From contig JAVDOI010000001.1 in NCBI GenBank assembly GCA_032191485.1, positions 34,639,885 through 34,703,884 of the forward strand: a stretch of DNA of 64,000 nucleotides. Reading direction: 5' to 3'. The stretch is from Leptoclinus maculatus. Lineage: Eukaryota; Chordata; Actinopteri; Perciformes; Stichaeidae. Shown piece after piece: positions 13,181-25,480 of the stretch; position 1 is the first letter of the stretch; each line of letters starts with the position of its first letter. Made by a program: the position numbers and the translations under genes. The notes beneath the pieces are model-generated. The model was not told the DNA's origin. It ran no database searches and worked only from the letters and a program-made list of their open reading frames with translations.

Positions 13181-14047
13181 TGAGACAATTTCTTATATGT
13201 GTCAGTAAAATTCAGTGGAGCAGTGTCAGCTTGTGTGTTACAGTTGTGGGGTTCAGAAGTTGAGGCACTGAAGGACTACACTCATTGCTGTAAATAAAAT
13301 ATTCAAATGTGTTTATTTTCTTCTTTTAGTTTAGCCAGCGCATTCATTTAGAAGAGTTAACAGACAGTTTAATTATCATCTCGACATCCTGCAGCCAATC
13401 AGAATTAAGTATTCACCCAGACCACGGTATAATATGTCATAATCAGCTATGACCGGCTCATTATGAGAGCAAAGAGAAACACTGATGACTCATCCTGGTT
13501 TAAATGGACATCAAATGTGTCATGTATGTGTGCACCATGAATCAGTAAATGTCTATTAAACTACCAAAAAAAGCATTGTCCATCTTAATGTTTTAAACAT
13601 TAAAAATAAGGTGGAAGATTTCTGTTCTGTTCTCAAATGTTTTCCATATTACAGCCATTTAGATGCATGTGCAGAGACACTGAGGTGGCAATACAAGGGT
13701 ACAACGTGTTCAGACATGACACAAATAAGCATGAAGGAGGTGTAGAGTTTTACTCTGAGCTGCTGAGTGCATTTTGCATTTGCACAATGATGCAGTCACT
13801 GATACTGACAGAGAAATTGGAGTCAGCGTTATGAAGCTATTTTATGTGGAGTTAATGCCAGGTGTTCAGGGATGTCTTGAACTTGCATACAGATAGATCA
13901 AATTCATAACGTCATTGCAGAGGCAAGGAAAAGTGAGTGATATACAAAATAATTTGTTTAGGACATGAATAAGATACAGTGGGATAAAGTGGTTAAATGA
14001 ACTAATACAGAAGCTGCTTTACAATTATTTATGCAACTGTTTCTATC
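13181..14047. other. Non-coding stretch, nothing recognised
   Basis: Mixed AT-rich DNA between two mobile elements. I see no gene or repeat that I can support. Confidence 0.5.
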
Positions 14048-14049
14048 TA

Positions 14050-14722
14050 CCGTATTTTCCGCACTATAAGGCGCACTTAAAAGCCTTTAATTTTCTCAAA
14101 AAACGACAGTGCGCCTTATAATCCGGAGCGCCTTATATATGGATTAATTCTGGTTGTGTTTACTGACCTCGAAGCGATTTTGTGTGGTACACGGCGCTCT
14201 GTCAAAATGTTTTAGTACGACTTTGGTAAACTACAAAGCCGCACCGCTTGCAGCATTACGGCTACCGTAGTCAGGAGTCTCACCGGTAGTTCTGGACGAG
14301 GTGTAAGCATAAGCATGCATAAGTATCATAGCTCGCTGTGTGAGTCACGCAGACTCCACTAACTGTGTGTTTACATGTCTGTAATCATAAAGCTACAGCT
14401 GTCTCAGAACGCTGCCGTTAGCAGACGTGCTAACTAACGAGCTAACAAGCTACACTACACGATGTAAACAGTCCGTCCCCCAGATCGTCACATGATGAAC
14501 TGTAAGCTCGTCATAAACTCGTCATATGCATCACATCTCGCTGTGTGAGTCTCGTACTATCTCGTGAGAATACGGACACGGAAGTGGAGAATCTACAGAT
14601 TTCTTCAGAGCGCCCGCGCCTTATAGTCCGGTGCGCTTTATATATGAAAAAAGATCGAAAATAGACCATTCATTGACAGTGCGCCTTATAATCCAGTGCG
14701 CCCTATAGTGCGGAAAATACGG
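14050..14722. mobile_element. TIR element with TA target duplication (Tc1/mariner-like or pogo-like)
   Basis: The termini are inverted: CCGTATTTTCCGCACTATAA from 14050, and its reverse complement ends at 14722, with one mismatch in about 28 bp. TA lies on both sides (14048-14049 and 14723-14724). Subterminal 'gcgccttata' motifs recur in both orientations near each end. There is no transposase frame, so it is a 673-bp non-autonomous copy. The TA duplication points to Tc1/mariner/pogo, but the superfamily is an inference. Confidence 0.8.
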
Positions 14723-14724
14723 TA

Positions 14725-16828
14725 CTTGTGACAAACCTGATCCTATCAGAAAACTAAATGCCAGAACCACTAAAACCCATTGGCTATATTTGGAGTTGAG
14801 AAGCTGTACGACAGAGAGAGGAACCAAATGAAAAAAGCTGCTATCACATCAGGATACCTTATAAGAGATGAGAGGGGAATGGGAGGAATGGCAGAGTGAG
14901 AGTGCCCACGGAAAACAGGAACAAACAGGCATGCAGGTCAGGAAGACCTCCATACAGCAGACTCATGATGGGGAGAGGAGTGTTTGAGATGTAGTCCTGC
15001 TCTTGAGATTCAGCTATTCAAATTATTTCCATTTACAATTATTTGGTTGAAGACACATTTCTTCTCCTCTCACTTGACAGACAGTAATGTGATAGTAACC
15101 AGGATCAGGTAATAAATCCCAGATCATAGTCACATCTCGGAATGTGTTGCTATATCGACTTGGCAACAGTGTTACTGCAAACTCACTGAATACATTTCAA
15201 GCTATTGTACCTCTGCAATGAAGTATTAAAACCTCTTTCTCTCTCTATCTCCTGTGTTGTGACAAGGAATGGAAGAAAGTTTGAGAATTTGTTTCTTGCA
15301 TTATTGGTTGACTAAGCCCATTGTATGGAGGGTAGCCAGCCGGTACTAGAGTCATTACCAGTGTAAGCAAATGACAGCTGTGCTTGCAGTGTTCCCACAA
15401 AGCTTGAAGGACATCCTTTGTTAAGGAGCGGAGCTTTAATACCCGACACTCAGAGGATTAAAGAGGGGGTGCAGTCAGGTAAAAGAGACTGTAGGGTTCA
15501 GAGAAGTCCACACCTGAACAAACCACTGGTCGGTCAGACACCGGGTATGGGTGGTAACATGCTGCACGAACAGCCCTGGAGGAGTATCAGAGCTCACAGG
15601 AACACTGGTAACATAAGATCCAGTGAGATGCAGTTGGATAGGGAAGTCAGACATAGATGCAACAACAACAACAACATAATTGTATATATTATATTTATAT
15701 GGCGGGGGGGGGGGGGGGGGGTTGTATTGATCATCTAACACAAATGGAGGGAGTCTCTGTCTGTACAGTACTGTATAGATGACTATCTACAACAACTCCT
15801 TTTGGTTGCAAAAAGAAGTCTGATTGTATAGAAGTCTAAGAGAAAATGACTCTACTTCACACTTGATTTATTACCTCAGTGAAAATTGTAAACATGGGTT
15901 TATGGTCTCAATTGCTAGTTTCAAGTCTTCTTCAATACAGCATGACGTTCATTCTGTACATTATGGTCACATTTAGAGTAAATAGACGATAAAGCAGGGT
16001 TTGCTTTAGGGTGAGCTACCTGACCATTAACAGGTCACTACCACGGCGTTGTCCAGTCAGTTTACAGCTTTAACCCTTTCACAGTGTTTTTAGTTCATGA
16101 AAGATAATTGTAACCTCTTTGGACATCTAAAAATGTTTTATTTAGCATTCGGTTGTACTTGTGGTTGGACTTGTGGTTGCAAAAAGCAAATATGGCAACG
16201 AACACAAAACATGATAGCAATTGCTAAAATGCTGAACTTGTGGTGGTACATCTCGCTCTCCGCTGCTGGCTTCAAGATTACCGTCACTCACTAAATACAG
16301 ATAAAGAAAGAAGGACCGGAGATCTAAGGGACATTTATATTAGTGATTTTCTTGACAAATGTTCATTTGATTCACTTCCCACTTGGAGGGTGTATTGCTT
16401 AAGAACCAAGGAACCAGTGTTGAGTGTGACGTTGGTTGGATGAGAGGCCTAACTATCTTTTTGAACGGGCACTGCACTAGTTTTTATGATGAGGTGAAAA
16501 GTCAAAGCAAATCACGTAAGGGTTAATTTTTAATCACTTGATGTATTTCATATTATATATCAGGCGACAGTGTAAATCAATGTACAATCACCTCTCAGCA
16601 AATTATATTGCTGAAAGTAGCTGAAAATCCTTCTGCTTATCAGGATCCCGTGTCCTCTCATCCACAACAACATAATGGTGTTTCGTATCAGCACTTATAC
16701 ATGAACATAATAGATTGTCTACTGTCCTCTACATCTGTTGCCAGTTGGAGAGTGACAAGTTGATTTATGGGACTTGGAGGAACAGTAGTGAATTAATTAG
16801 GTTGATAAGATGCACTCCTCAAGGTCAC
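14725..16828. other. Non-coding stretch with a poly-G run
   Basis: No supported gene. A run of 18 G lies at 15704-15721. Reading frames through it that give Gly or Pro runs are products of the homopolymer. Confidence 0.5.
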
Positions 16829-16908
16829 TGTCCAGTGATTCCCCTACATCTGCTTACTCACTGTAAATCTGATTATTACACGCAGGAGTATCAACAATCA
16901 ACAAATGA
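16829..16908. repeat. Source segments of a local rearranged duplication
   Basis: 16829-16846 reappears inverted at 17731-17748, and 16883-16908 reappears in direct orientation at 17747-17772. In the second place the two pieces are fused, overlapping by two bases. See the finding on template switching. Confidence 0.85.
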
Positions 16909-17454
16909 AGACCAGTGTCATTATGTGTCATCGTCATGTATGGTTTACATTTATTTATAGTCTTTAAAAGCAGCTTACTGGGACTTAATAGACAGTCAGC
17001 AGAGGAATTTATTAGAGCAAATATTATTCGAAACATAATTAAACAAAACCAGAGAAGATGACTGTGAATATAAAGGCCTTCTCTTAAAGATTGTAGTGGC
17101 AGATTAAGTTATAGTTTCATAATTATAATGCTGTTTTAACCATAGCTGGTACAGACTACCATCTTGTTTTCTATTTGGTAAACACTGCTTAATGTTTGGA
17201 GCCTTGAGGTAGCTGCACAACACACAACTTTTTATGTTTGGTTTATACAAAGCAAATAACCATGTTTTCTTGTGTGTCATGCTCGTGCTTCAGCGTATGC
17301 TAATCTTGGAGCAATGGATGTATGCCTGCAATTTAGATGTCGTACAATATTTTTTAAATCTCCTGGTAAATGTTTTACAAAAAAGCTTTCATTAAGAATC
17401 TGATTACCATCTGCTCATGCATTACCCACTTTTTTTGAGAAACAGATTTTCTGA

Positions 17455-17660
17455 ATAGAATAAAGTAGAATTAAGAAATGCACCAATCGATTGGTTGCTG
17501 ATTGAAACAGACGGTTGTCAGCTGGCCGGCAACCGGATGATCAGTTTCATATTTCAGATATTCTTTGCCGGTCACATTTACACACATGCCGCTGCATGAT
17601 AGTTTTATGTTGGCACAGAGCGGCATATGCCTGCAATATATATATATACAGTAAATATAT
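17455..17660. repeat. Possible diverged hAT-like repeat
   Basis: The string 'aagaaatgcaccaatcgatt' followed by GC-richer 'ggccggcaaccgg' resembles a fish repeat family that begins 'gggatgcaccgatcgat'. It is heavily diverged and no partner end was found. Confidence 0.25.
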
Positions 17661-17730
17661 ATTAGAGAGGGAATTATGAAATGTTTAACTTCCTAACACT
17701 AGCTCAAAGCAGCTTATAATACAAACATGT

Positions 17731-17772
17731 TAGGGGAATCACTGGACAGGAGTATCAACAATCAACAAATGA
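17731..17772. repeat. Fused inverted-plus-direct duplicate of 16829-16908
   Basis: An 18-bp inverted copy is joined directly to a 26-bp direct copy of nearby sequence. Both match their sources perfectly by eye. Confidence 0.85.
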
Positions 17773-18129
17773 CCATTCAACCATTGTATTCAATTTGAAT
17801 CTCTAGAATACAACTTTATCTAACTATCTTTGGCCCACCTGGCCGTTCATTAAAATATTCAAACACACAAAGCACATAACAACAATGACAGAATGAAAAC
17901 TCAAAGTGATAAAATTCAGTACACAGAATGTAAACCTACAATCATTAAAAATGTGGCCACTGGGGGCAAATATAGAATGACACATATTAAACTACACGTT
18001 GCGACATGGCAAAGGTGTTGCAATTTACACATCCAGCAGATACAGACAAACACTATCAATAATTTGAGGTTGTGTCACGTCCCGAATGTAAGTTCAATAT
18101 TAACTCTCTTTTAGCTCTGTTTTGGTCTC

Positions 18130-18400
18130 CATCAACTCTTTAGGGAAATATCTGGCTCTGTAGCTGCTAAATGTTCCACTACGTCCACCAGCCAGTCGCT
18201 AACTCTGTCTGTCTGATGTTGGATGTTGAGCAGGTAGTGAAAAGGCTATTTAGAGCTTGTTTTGCTGGAAACAGCAGCCTGAAAAACTTTGCTATGAGAG
18301 TGAATCAAAACAGTCAAGTTGGGACCTGGAAAACTACAACAGTGGGCTAAAAGATGCAATAAGGCTCTGTTGAGTTAAAGAGAGCTGCAAAGTTGGGTAA
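18130..18400. repeat. Dispersed repeat, copy 1 (partner at 60000-60245)
   Basis: Shares 'tagctgctaaatg.tccac', 'tcaccagc.agtcgctaact', a 'gctgctgctggaaa'-like block and 'gagagtgaa.caaaacagt' with 60000-60245, in the same order and orientation and with many substitutions. It is an old interspersed repeat whose family is not named. Confidence 0.55.
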
Positions 18401-18479
18401 AATGTATCTTTAGGTTCATTTTTAGCAACCCCTTTTACAAGCAAGTTGTTACATGATCCAATGTTACGATAAAAAATAT

Positions 18480-18780
18480 TTATTATAGTCCCTTTAAGGA
18501 AAACACCTTAAAATGAACAATATGTGGGATTTAGTAGCAGTGTGGTAGCAGATTGCATCCAACTGAATACCCCTTTTTAAAACTATGGTGGCCTTAAAAG
18601 CGCAAACGGCTCTCACGCAAGCCAGTGTTTGATTTGTCCGTTCTGGGCTACTGTCGAAATATAGCGATGCAACATGGCGTACACCTTGAAGAGGACACGG
18701 CTCATTCTAAGCTAACAAAATCACAATAATTCTTAGTTTCAGGTCAAAATACACGTTTCCAACTCACCCCCCTCACCCTC
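18480..18780. repeat. Percomorph dispersed repeat, diverged
   Basis: Contains phrases I recognise from a common perch-like fish repeat: 'gtggtagcagattgcatcca' then 'ctgaatacccctttt', 'agccagtgtttgatttgtcc' then 'gttctgggctactgt', 'gcaacatggcg' and 'cggctcattctaag' then 'acaataattcttagtttcag'. The order matches the family as I remember it. The limits are approximate. Confidence 0.6.
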
Positions 18781-21050
18781 TGTTCCTAGAAGTTGTCCTT
18801 AAATTGGTGAATTCCATTAGCAGACACTTTTCCTACTTTGTGCAGCAGGAGACCAGATTTAATTTCGTCCCAAAATGAATCCGTCACATATAATCACCGA
18901 TTTCTTTCAGTTTAACGGCAGCACCAGCGACTGTAGAGATACCATTGATTGGTCACAAGAAACTAAATCTTCCACTTTGCTCAGCAAAATGCCTCTGACT
19001 CCTTCCTGCAGAGACCAGTAACGCTCTGATCAGAAGGAGTAAAGACGGACAGGCTGTTGAATAAAGCCTGCGGTGGGTTGCAGGTTTCATTGATGATGCT
19101 ACTGAACATGCTCAAGCTGTGTTAAACACCCGTAGTGACCCAGCGGGGGAGCTCAGGGGGAGAAACTATTTAGCCAGCTCAGCATGTAAACCAAGCAGGC
19201 ACCATTACATCCTATTTGCAAACATATGCATTGGGATTTGATGCTGTTGTTTGAGGGAACCAATTTAATTTTACTGCTCAGTATGCCTTAAGGATGGTAT
19301 CAGTTTGTCTAACATGAATGTCTTTGTAGTGCTCCTCCATTTTTGTTTCTATGTCATGTAATTTTCTTTTGTTCATTATTATATTTTTTTATGTCCAGCA
19401 ATTGCTACAAGGATCTTAAACGAAAGGTCAACAATTTGGGAAAGTGGCAATCTTATCTTATCAGCATGTTGTGTGAATATTTTCAACGCTTGTGTCTTTT
19501 CATACAGAAAAGACCAATCTTGTATTTTCTTATGGCATTGTGAGATGAAACTTTAATAAGCCCTGTGAGGAAATTCTCAGTCAGGAATTGGATATAGATT
19601 AGAAAGATACATAACACTTCCTAGATTGCAAAATTGTATCTGAGGCAATTTGTGATGCAGCTCAGGTACATGCTTTAACAGGAAAACAAACAAAATACAC
19701 TGACGACAAGGAATATGTATTAAAACATGACAGGGGTCCCATACGTGTCTGTTTTTTCATATCTCCTAGTTTACATGAATCTAGATATATTGTAATACAA
19801 CTCAATCATATACTATTAATTTGAAACAGCACATATGTTTAAGCAAACATTAAAAGCAGATATCACCTCGGTAATAGAGCAGCAGAGTGTTTACAGCAGG
19901 ATGTGTTTTCTTTTTCTCTTGTGCTTTGTGGCTGAAATAGAAAATAAGGCTTTTTTTTTGACACTGCTGATGTTGTACCTGCAACACATAAAGCTGTGAG
20001 TCATGGGAGCTTCAGACAGAGACTTAGATGTCCCTGGAAACGCATGCTACTGAAGCTTACAGTGTCTTCACACTATAGAGAGAATTCACGAGAATCTTAC
20101 ATGGTTTAGAAAGAAAACCCTCTTAAATATGTTGTTTATTTCCTTCATGTTGTCTTAAACACCAGTTAAGTTAGATTATTTCAATGTCCCCCCACGGTTG
20201 ATATAACACAACTTCATAATTATCTGTAAAACAGGACATCTAGAATGACATATATGACCTCATTACAAGAGATTCACATTTAAGTTTGTATAATGTGAGA
20301 ATTATGTTAATAAAGTTCATTATGATTAAGATGATATATACTGTACTGAATTTTACAATTCATGATTCACAACTACCCAATTGGCATCTTCTTTAAATTA
20401 CACCACAAACACACCCAATCTGTTTGTTTTTGGCACAATGCACAGTACAAGGTGTACTGACACATTTTGTTAACAGTTCCATTAAGTGTCCCACTAAGCT
20501 TTGCTAGTGAGCCAGCATGCATAATACCTGGACCTTGGAGCCAGCCTACCTAAATGAAATGCAGTCGTTTTTTATCACCAATCACACCTGTGCTTTTCCT
20601 GATACGACATGTCTACTGTGGGGGAAAAAAGGAAATGAATAGATAGAGAAAAGTTTTGACCTCTCTCAACAAGTCCTCCAAAATAGACAACAAATACATT
20701 TGTCCTCCAGAACAACACACAGAAGCATTTGCTTATCCGACGCCCCTATCAGCAGGACAATATATTTTTTCTGTGCCTTCCATAACAGTTACAAATCAGT
20801 AAAAAATGTTATGATGTGACAATGGTATGGTTACGGCACAGAGTTGGTTGGGTAACTTGGTTTACAAAGAAGGTCCGTGGCCTTCAGTAGCATTTCATCA
20901 GCTTTTCCATAGCCAGGCAGCTATTCAGCCATTGATTAACAGTTAGTGCTTTTTCCATTGAAGAACAAAACCATATTTGTCCAGTAGGATTCAAATACTG
21001 TGCAGTTAAAACTTAGATTCTGATTATTTATATCTTCAGTAGAGAGCATT
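18781..21050. other. Non-coding stretch, nothing recognised
   Basis: AT-rich, with no supported gene and no clear repeat. The open frames are short and isolated. Confidence 0.5.
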
Positions 21051-21189
21051 CGATTGAAGAGAGGAGCAGAGTTGGATCAGATGGCAGTGGAGGCTGCCGG
21101 ACAGACCTGGTAAACCCAAGATGTAAGTGAGGGTGAACGTTTTTAACACTTACTTCCTGATACTTTTTTTGCTCATCATGGGGAGGCTG

Positions 21190-21900
21190 GGGACATGGAA
21201 TCTGAGTGGGCCACGTTCAAAGCCTCCATTGTGGAAGTGACTTTTAGGAGTTGTGGTCGTAAGGTCATCGGTGCCCTTAGAAGTTTAGACCTTAGAACCC
21301 CGCTGGTGGACACCAACGCTGAAGGAGACCAACAAGCTGAAGAAAGAAGCATTCCAGACCTTGCTGGCCCAGGGGTCTCCTTAAACACCAGCGGGTATTG
21401 GTTGGCCAGAAGGGCTGCAGTTGTGGTGGTTGCCAAATCAAAAATCTGGTTGTGAGAGAACTTCGTAGAGACTATGAAGACAGTCTTTCGTTTGGCCTAA
21501 AAAAAGTTCTGGCAAAGGATGTGTTCAGCAGGGGAGGAGAACTGCGACTGGCGATATTGTGAAGCAGTGGAAAGAGCACTTTTCAACTTCTGAACCTGAC
21601 CAACACGTGTTGAGTTTGAAGACTCGGGGGAATCCATATCCACACAGTCAAAAAGCTCCTCAGCGACAAGGTGCCAGGGTTGGTTGAGATTCTCCCTGAG
21701 ATGCTAATGCTCACATGGAGGTCGGGTCCAGTGCGTGTGGAGTAGCATACTGGGGTGGTGGTTTTACATTTTTTAATTAAAAGGGGGACTGGAGTGTGTG
21801 CTCCAATTATTAGGGTACAGAATTGCGTCTCTGCTCGTTGCAGATGATGTGGTTGTGCTGCCTCAATCAGAACATGAAGATAATGGATCAATAATGGATA
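21190..21900 (+). pseudogene. LINE (non-LTR retrotransposon) reverse transcriptase fragment
   Basis: Three reverse-transcriptase landmarks appear in order across frame breaks. About 21195-21450 reads ESEWATFKASIVE...SCGRKV...RTP, like the linker before the domain. About 21650-21690 reads DKVPGLVEILPEML, the equivalent of the usual 'KAPGVDEI.PE.L' motif. About 21745-21800 reads TGVVV then CSNY. From about 21836 comes VADDVVVLPQSEH, equivalent to the catalytic 'FADDVVLL'. The stretch normally lying between the last two (on the order of 150 residues) is missing, and stops interrupt the frame. The copy is inactive. The clade (RTE, L2/Rex-like) is not decided. Confidence 0.7.
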
Positions 21901-22339
21901 ATAGATCAGGAGAAAGACCCAAGATGCAACGAAGTGAACAGAAAGATAATGTTGAAGAACAATTTAGATATGGTCTAAATACATATATAACAGTGCCCTC
22001 CTCTGGGCCACATTTTAGTGTCTGGATTATTTTCATTTAATCGGTGTAAAAGTGTGGGGGCGACATATAAATGCATGATGCATTTCGCAACACCTTCAAC
22101 AAGAGCTTTGTTACGTTAACGTAAACACATGTTGCTGAAACAACTGTCTGTGTTCTTCTGTCGATGACTTGCTATTTTACAGTATACCTTAAAACATGTA
22201 TATAAGGTTATATGTAGATAATTTGATAATTATGATTCTGTCATGTAGTAGTCATTTATTGTATGCAGGCTAAAATTATAATTACATCACTAATTTGGGA
22301 GTAATTCCTCTGGGATGCAAAACTGTAAAAACAAACAGT

Positions 22340-22342
22340 TTA
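22340..22342. repeat. TTA target duplication, left
   Basis: TTA precedes the terminal AGCCCC and is matched by TTA at 23281-23283. Three-base TWA duplications are characteristic of PIF/Harbinger elements. Confidence 0.6.
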
Positions 22343-22647
22343 AGCCCCAGTTCCACTGAAAGCCGGATATACTACGGATCACCCCGGATCACCTCGGATA
22401 AAAAGAGGTGAGATCCGGGGTGATCCGCGGTGAACCGGGAAGGAAATCGTCCCGGATGACAACACATTTTACATGTTTCCCGGTTCTACTACGGTTCTAC
22501 TACGGTTCCGCCACGGATCACCCCTGTTCAAGCCTGGTTTATCCCGGATGGCCACGGTTTGACCACGGATGAGCACGGTTTGACGACGGTTCAACTACGG
22601 ATACGCCACGGACACGGCCCGGATGCGTCCCGGATGAAGCGTCAGGG

Positions 22648-22655
22648 TATAAATA
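22648..22655 (+). promoter_or_regulatory. TATA box inside the Harbinger-like element
   Basis: TATAAATA lies 54 bp upstream of the ATG at 22709, which leaves room for a start site near 22680 and a leader of about 30 bp. This is an inference from spacing only. Confidence 0.45.
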
Positions 22656-22708
22656 GTTCTGATTTTCAGAGACAAAATCACTCTTCTGAAAATATTTGAA
22701 AGAACAAC

Positions 22709-23230
22709 ATGCCGAAAATTAAACCCAAGAAGAAGGCGATGACTGCTGCAAAGAAGAAAGCTGCTGCTGCAGCAGAAGAAGAAGAAAAGAAAAGAAGAGA
22801 AGAATCTTCCTCAGACGACAACAACACACCAAAAATTAAACCCATCCGGGGTGCTCCGGGGTGTCAACTAGCTCCCGTTTCATCCCGGATTAACACGGTT
22901 ATACTACGGTTATGCTACGGTTCATCCCGGTCTTACTACGGTTACGCTACGGTTCATCCCGGTCCTACTACGTTTCTTCCCGGATGCGCTACGATCAACG
23001 CCGCCCCCCTCTCCATTCCCAGATGTCCCTGGATCACCCCAGATGTTAGTTGTATGTCCGACGAGCCGCTCGTCTTCCCGGATACGCCACGGATGGGCAC
23101 GGATGGCCGCGGATGGCCACGGTTCAGCACGGATGGCCACGGTTTTACTACGGTTCATCACGGAACGTCCCGGACTGACTACGGTTTCACTACGATTCCA
23201 CTCCCGGATGACCCCGGATCTGATCCGTAG
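22709..23230 (+). CDS. Short lysine-rich ORF of the Harbinger-like element, probably truncated
   Basis: Open for 173 codons. Residues 1-45 look like real protein: MPKIKPKKK, an alanine and glutamate run (AAAAAEEEEKKRREE), SSSDD, and a second PKIKP. The basic patches could act as a nuclear signal. The 15-16 bp encoding PKIKP (22711-22726 and 22829-22844) are near-identical direct repeats. From about residue 50 on, the frame runs through the non-coding subterminal repeat units, so that part is unlikely to be meaningful. The ORF may be the first exon of a longer gene in the autonomous relative that was lost by internal deletion. I do not recognise the protein. Confidence 0.35.
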   Translation: MPKIKPKKKAMTAAKKKAAAAAEEEEKKRREESSSDDNNTPKIKPIRGAPGCQLAPVSSRINTVILRLCYGSSRSYYGYATVHPGPTTFLPGCATINAAPLSIPRCPWITPDVSCMSDEPLVFPDTPRMGTDGRGWPRFSTDGHGFTTVHHGTSRTDYGFTTIPLPDDPGSDP

Positions 23231-23283
23231 TGTATCCGGGGACATCCGTAGTATATCCGGCTTTTGGTGGAACTGGGGCTTTA

Positions 23284-25480
23284 GATGACGATGAGATGCT
23301 GTAGGGTATGAAATAGGATACAAGTGTACAACACCAACACTGAATTAAAACATTCATGCCTGAGCAGCTCAGACAAACCTTTGCTTGAAGATTCATTTTT
23401 TTCTTTTATTAGACCTCATAGTTAAGACAAAGCAATGCTAGTTTTTTAATGTTCCTGTTGGGTTACTGTTACAACATCTCTGGTCATGAATTTAAAACAG
23501 AAGGCTAATTGTAATTAATGGGGTTCTGCAAACATGTAAAGAAGATAACCTATTTGTTTTTCCTATAAATAGCTACAAATAGCTAATTGTTGTCTCGCCT
23601 TTTCTTCTGATAGTCTAGAGGACAACTTCAGTTTCTCTCCAAATTGCACTTGATCCAAATGAGCAATTGTCTTATTCATCTCAGGCTGTCAGGCAATATA
23701 TGGTCGCATTTAGTTTTTCATGCACGAACGGTTTACTGTATATTAGAGGCTGATGCTGATTTAGCGAATAAAAGAACAAAGTCAGTGTCTGGCAATAAAG
23801 CCTCTTCCAAGGCCTTCTAAAGAGTCTGTCTGTGATTTATGGACTAAAGATTCTGCAGGCTCTTGTGTTTATAAAGTAACTTTTTGATCAACTACATATG
23901 ATTTGAAAAAATCATGAAATGTTGCCCTATAATAAGACTTTTTTTGTTTAGTTTGGTCATCAGTGTGTCGTTTTAAAAAAAGCACAAAAAACAATGCATA
24001 TGATTATTTCTATGGATTTTGCCCAGCAACCATGCAAAATCTGAATCTCTGGAGACAGCGGTGCATAGTGTGTTTGTGTCTGTGTGTGTGCATGTTCATG
24101 ATCCAGTTTAATAAAAAGCAAAGGATGCCTGCTATTTTAGAGTGAGGTCAAAGCTATTTTTAGTAGGCTAAGAAGCACCTTACCATTTCTGTGCTCAGTC
24201 TTATTTGTGTTATATCGACAAAGCAGGCAGTTCACAGCCCTGACTTCATAGCAGCGACTAATGAAAGGAAGCAGTGCGCTCTCAGTTTACAGCTCTAGCA
24301 GAGGCAGAGGTTAGTTGCTCGTGTACCCCTGAGCAACAAGGAAGGAAGTAAAGAAATGGAAGGAGTTGTGTGATTGGAAACTGGAGATGGAGTCTCTAAT
24401 CAAAGCTGCGCCTGGATTTGTAACTCTACCAGCTGGGTGTGGAGAGCTCTTCCCAGCTCGCCCTGATGACAAAGACACACTAACCTGCCGTGAACCACAG
24501 GAACAAAGATTCACACTTTAATTGATTTTACTTTTATGTTCTCTTGCTTAATGAAAATCAAATCAAAACGAAGCCAGCGGCCACTCAGTCTCTCTTTCTC
24601 TCTCTCCCTTCTCTCTCCCTTCCCTCTTCCTCCCTCCCCCACCGCCCCATCCCTTGCTGTTGCTTTGAAGTGTAAAACAGATTCTACTGATGTATGAAAG
24701 TGTAGACTGTACACCAGAGACCATTTCACAGCACTGAGGGGCATGCAGGGTGTAACCAGATGTAAGCTTATCTTTTGCACCATATGTATAGGTCAATAAG
24801 GCTTTACCGCGTGGGTAAGTGTGTGTGTGTTGTATGTAACGCCACTTACCAATGCAACTACCTATAAAAATGTGAGGCTACAAAAACAAGATGTGAGTAA
24901 AAAATTTTATATTATATAGATAGACCTACAGTTTGTCCTTTCTCTCTACGTCAACTGTCGTGAGCAAAAACACAATAAGCCAAGTGTCAAGTAATTTTAT
25001 TAGGTGCTATTACTTCCTCAATATGATCCTTTCAAGTGAGTTTTAGCTTGTTTTGTGATTATTCTTTTGTTCCCACAGTCAGTGTCGTTTTTCCTGTCGG
25101 CATTTCTAATAAATAGATCTTACAGTTGAGTGAAAATAAGCAGATCATATTGTAATAGAGCTGTTATCTACAACATATTAGATTCTATCAGTTATCTTAC
25201 ACCGCTCTGACTTCTGCGTCCCTTCATTTACATCTCTTTCCTTGTGATTTCTAGACATTAAATAAAGAAATCAGTAATCAATTTAAACGATGATGACTTT
25301 CACCTGGATTTGCTTCATCAGTATAGTATATACTTCATGAAAAGGGTAAGTTTTTGACCGAGCCTCACAGTCATTCTGGCAAGTCGTCTCGTAGTGCAGT
25401 CACGTTACATGCCAGTGTTACTTTGTCTTGAGACAAAACAAACATTCACGTCGGAACAGTGCACTGCTAAGGTCAGTTTG
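23284..25480. other. Non-coding stretch with a pyrimidine tract
   Basis: No supported gene. A pyrimidine-rich low-complexity tract (TCTCTC, CCTTCC) lies at 24589-24640. An open frame of roughly 60 codons on the plus strand ending near 24521 has no recognisable domain. Confidence 0.5.

Larger units (their letters stand above)
22343..23280 (+). mobile_element. Harbinger-like 938-bp element with promoter and short ORF
   Basis: The ends are inverted repeats (AGCCCCAGTTCCAC then AAAGCCGGATATACTACGGA) with two mismatches in about 40 bp, flanked by TTA. Each arm is packed with short units of the form (T/C)ACGG(A/T)T and CCCGGATG, more than 20 in total, on both sides of a unique core. The core has TATAAATA at 22648-22655 and an ATG at 22709 opening a lysine-rich frame. 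No transposase or Myb-like protein is present. The dense subterminal units could be transposase binding sites. The superfamily is inferred only from the TTA and the start of the termini. Confidence 0.75.
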
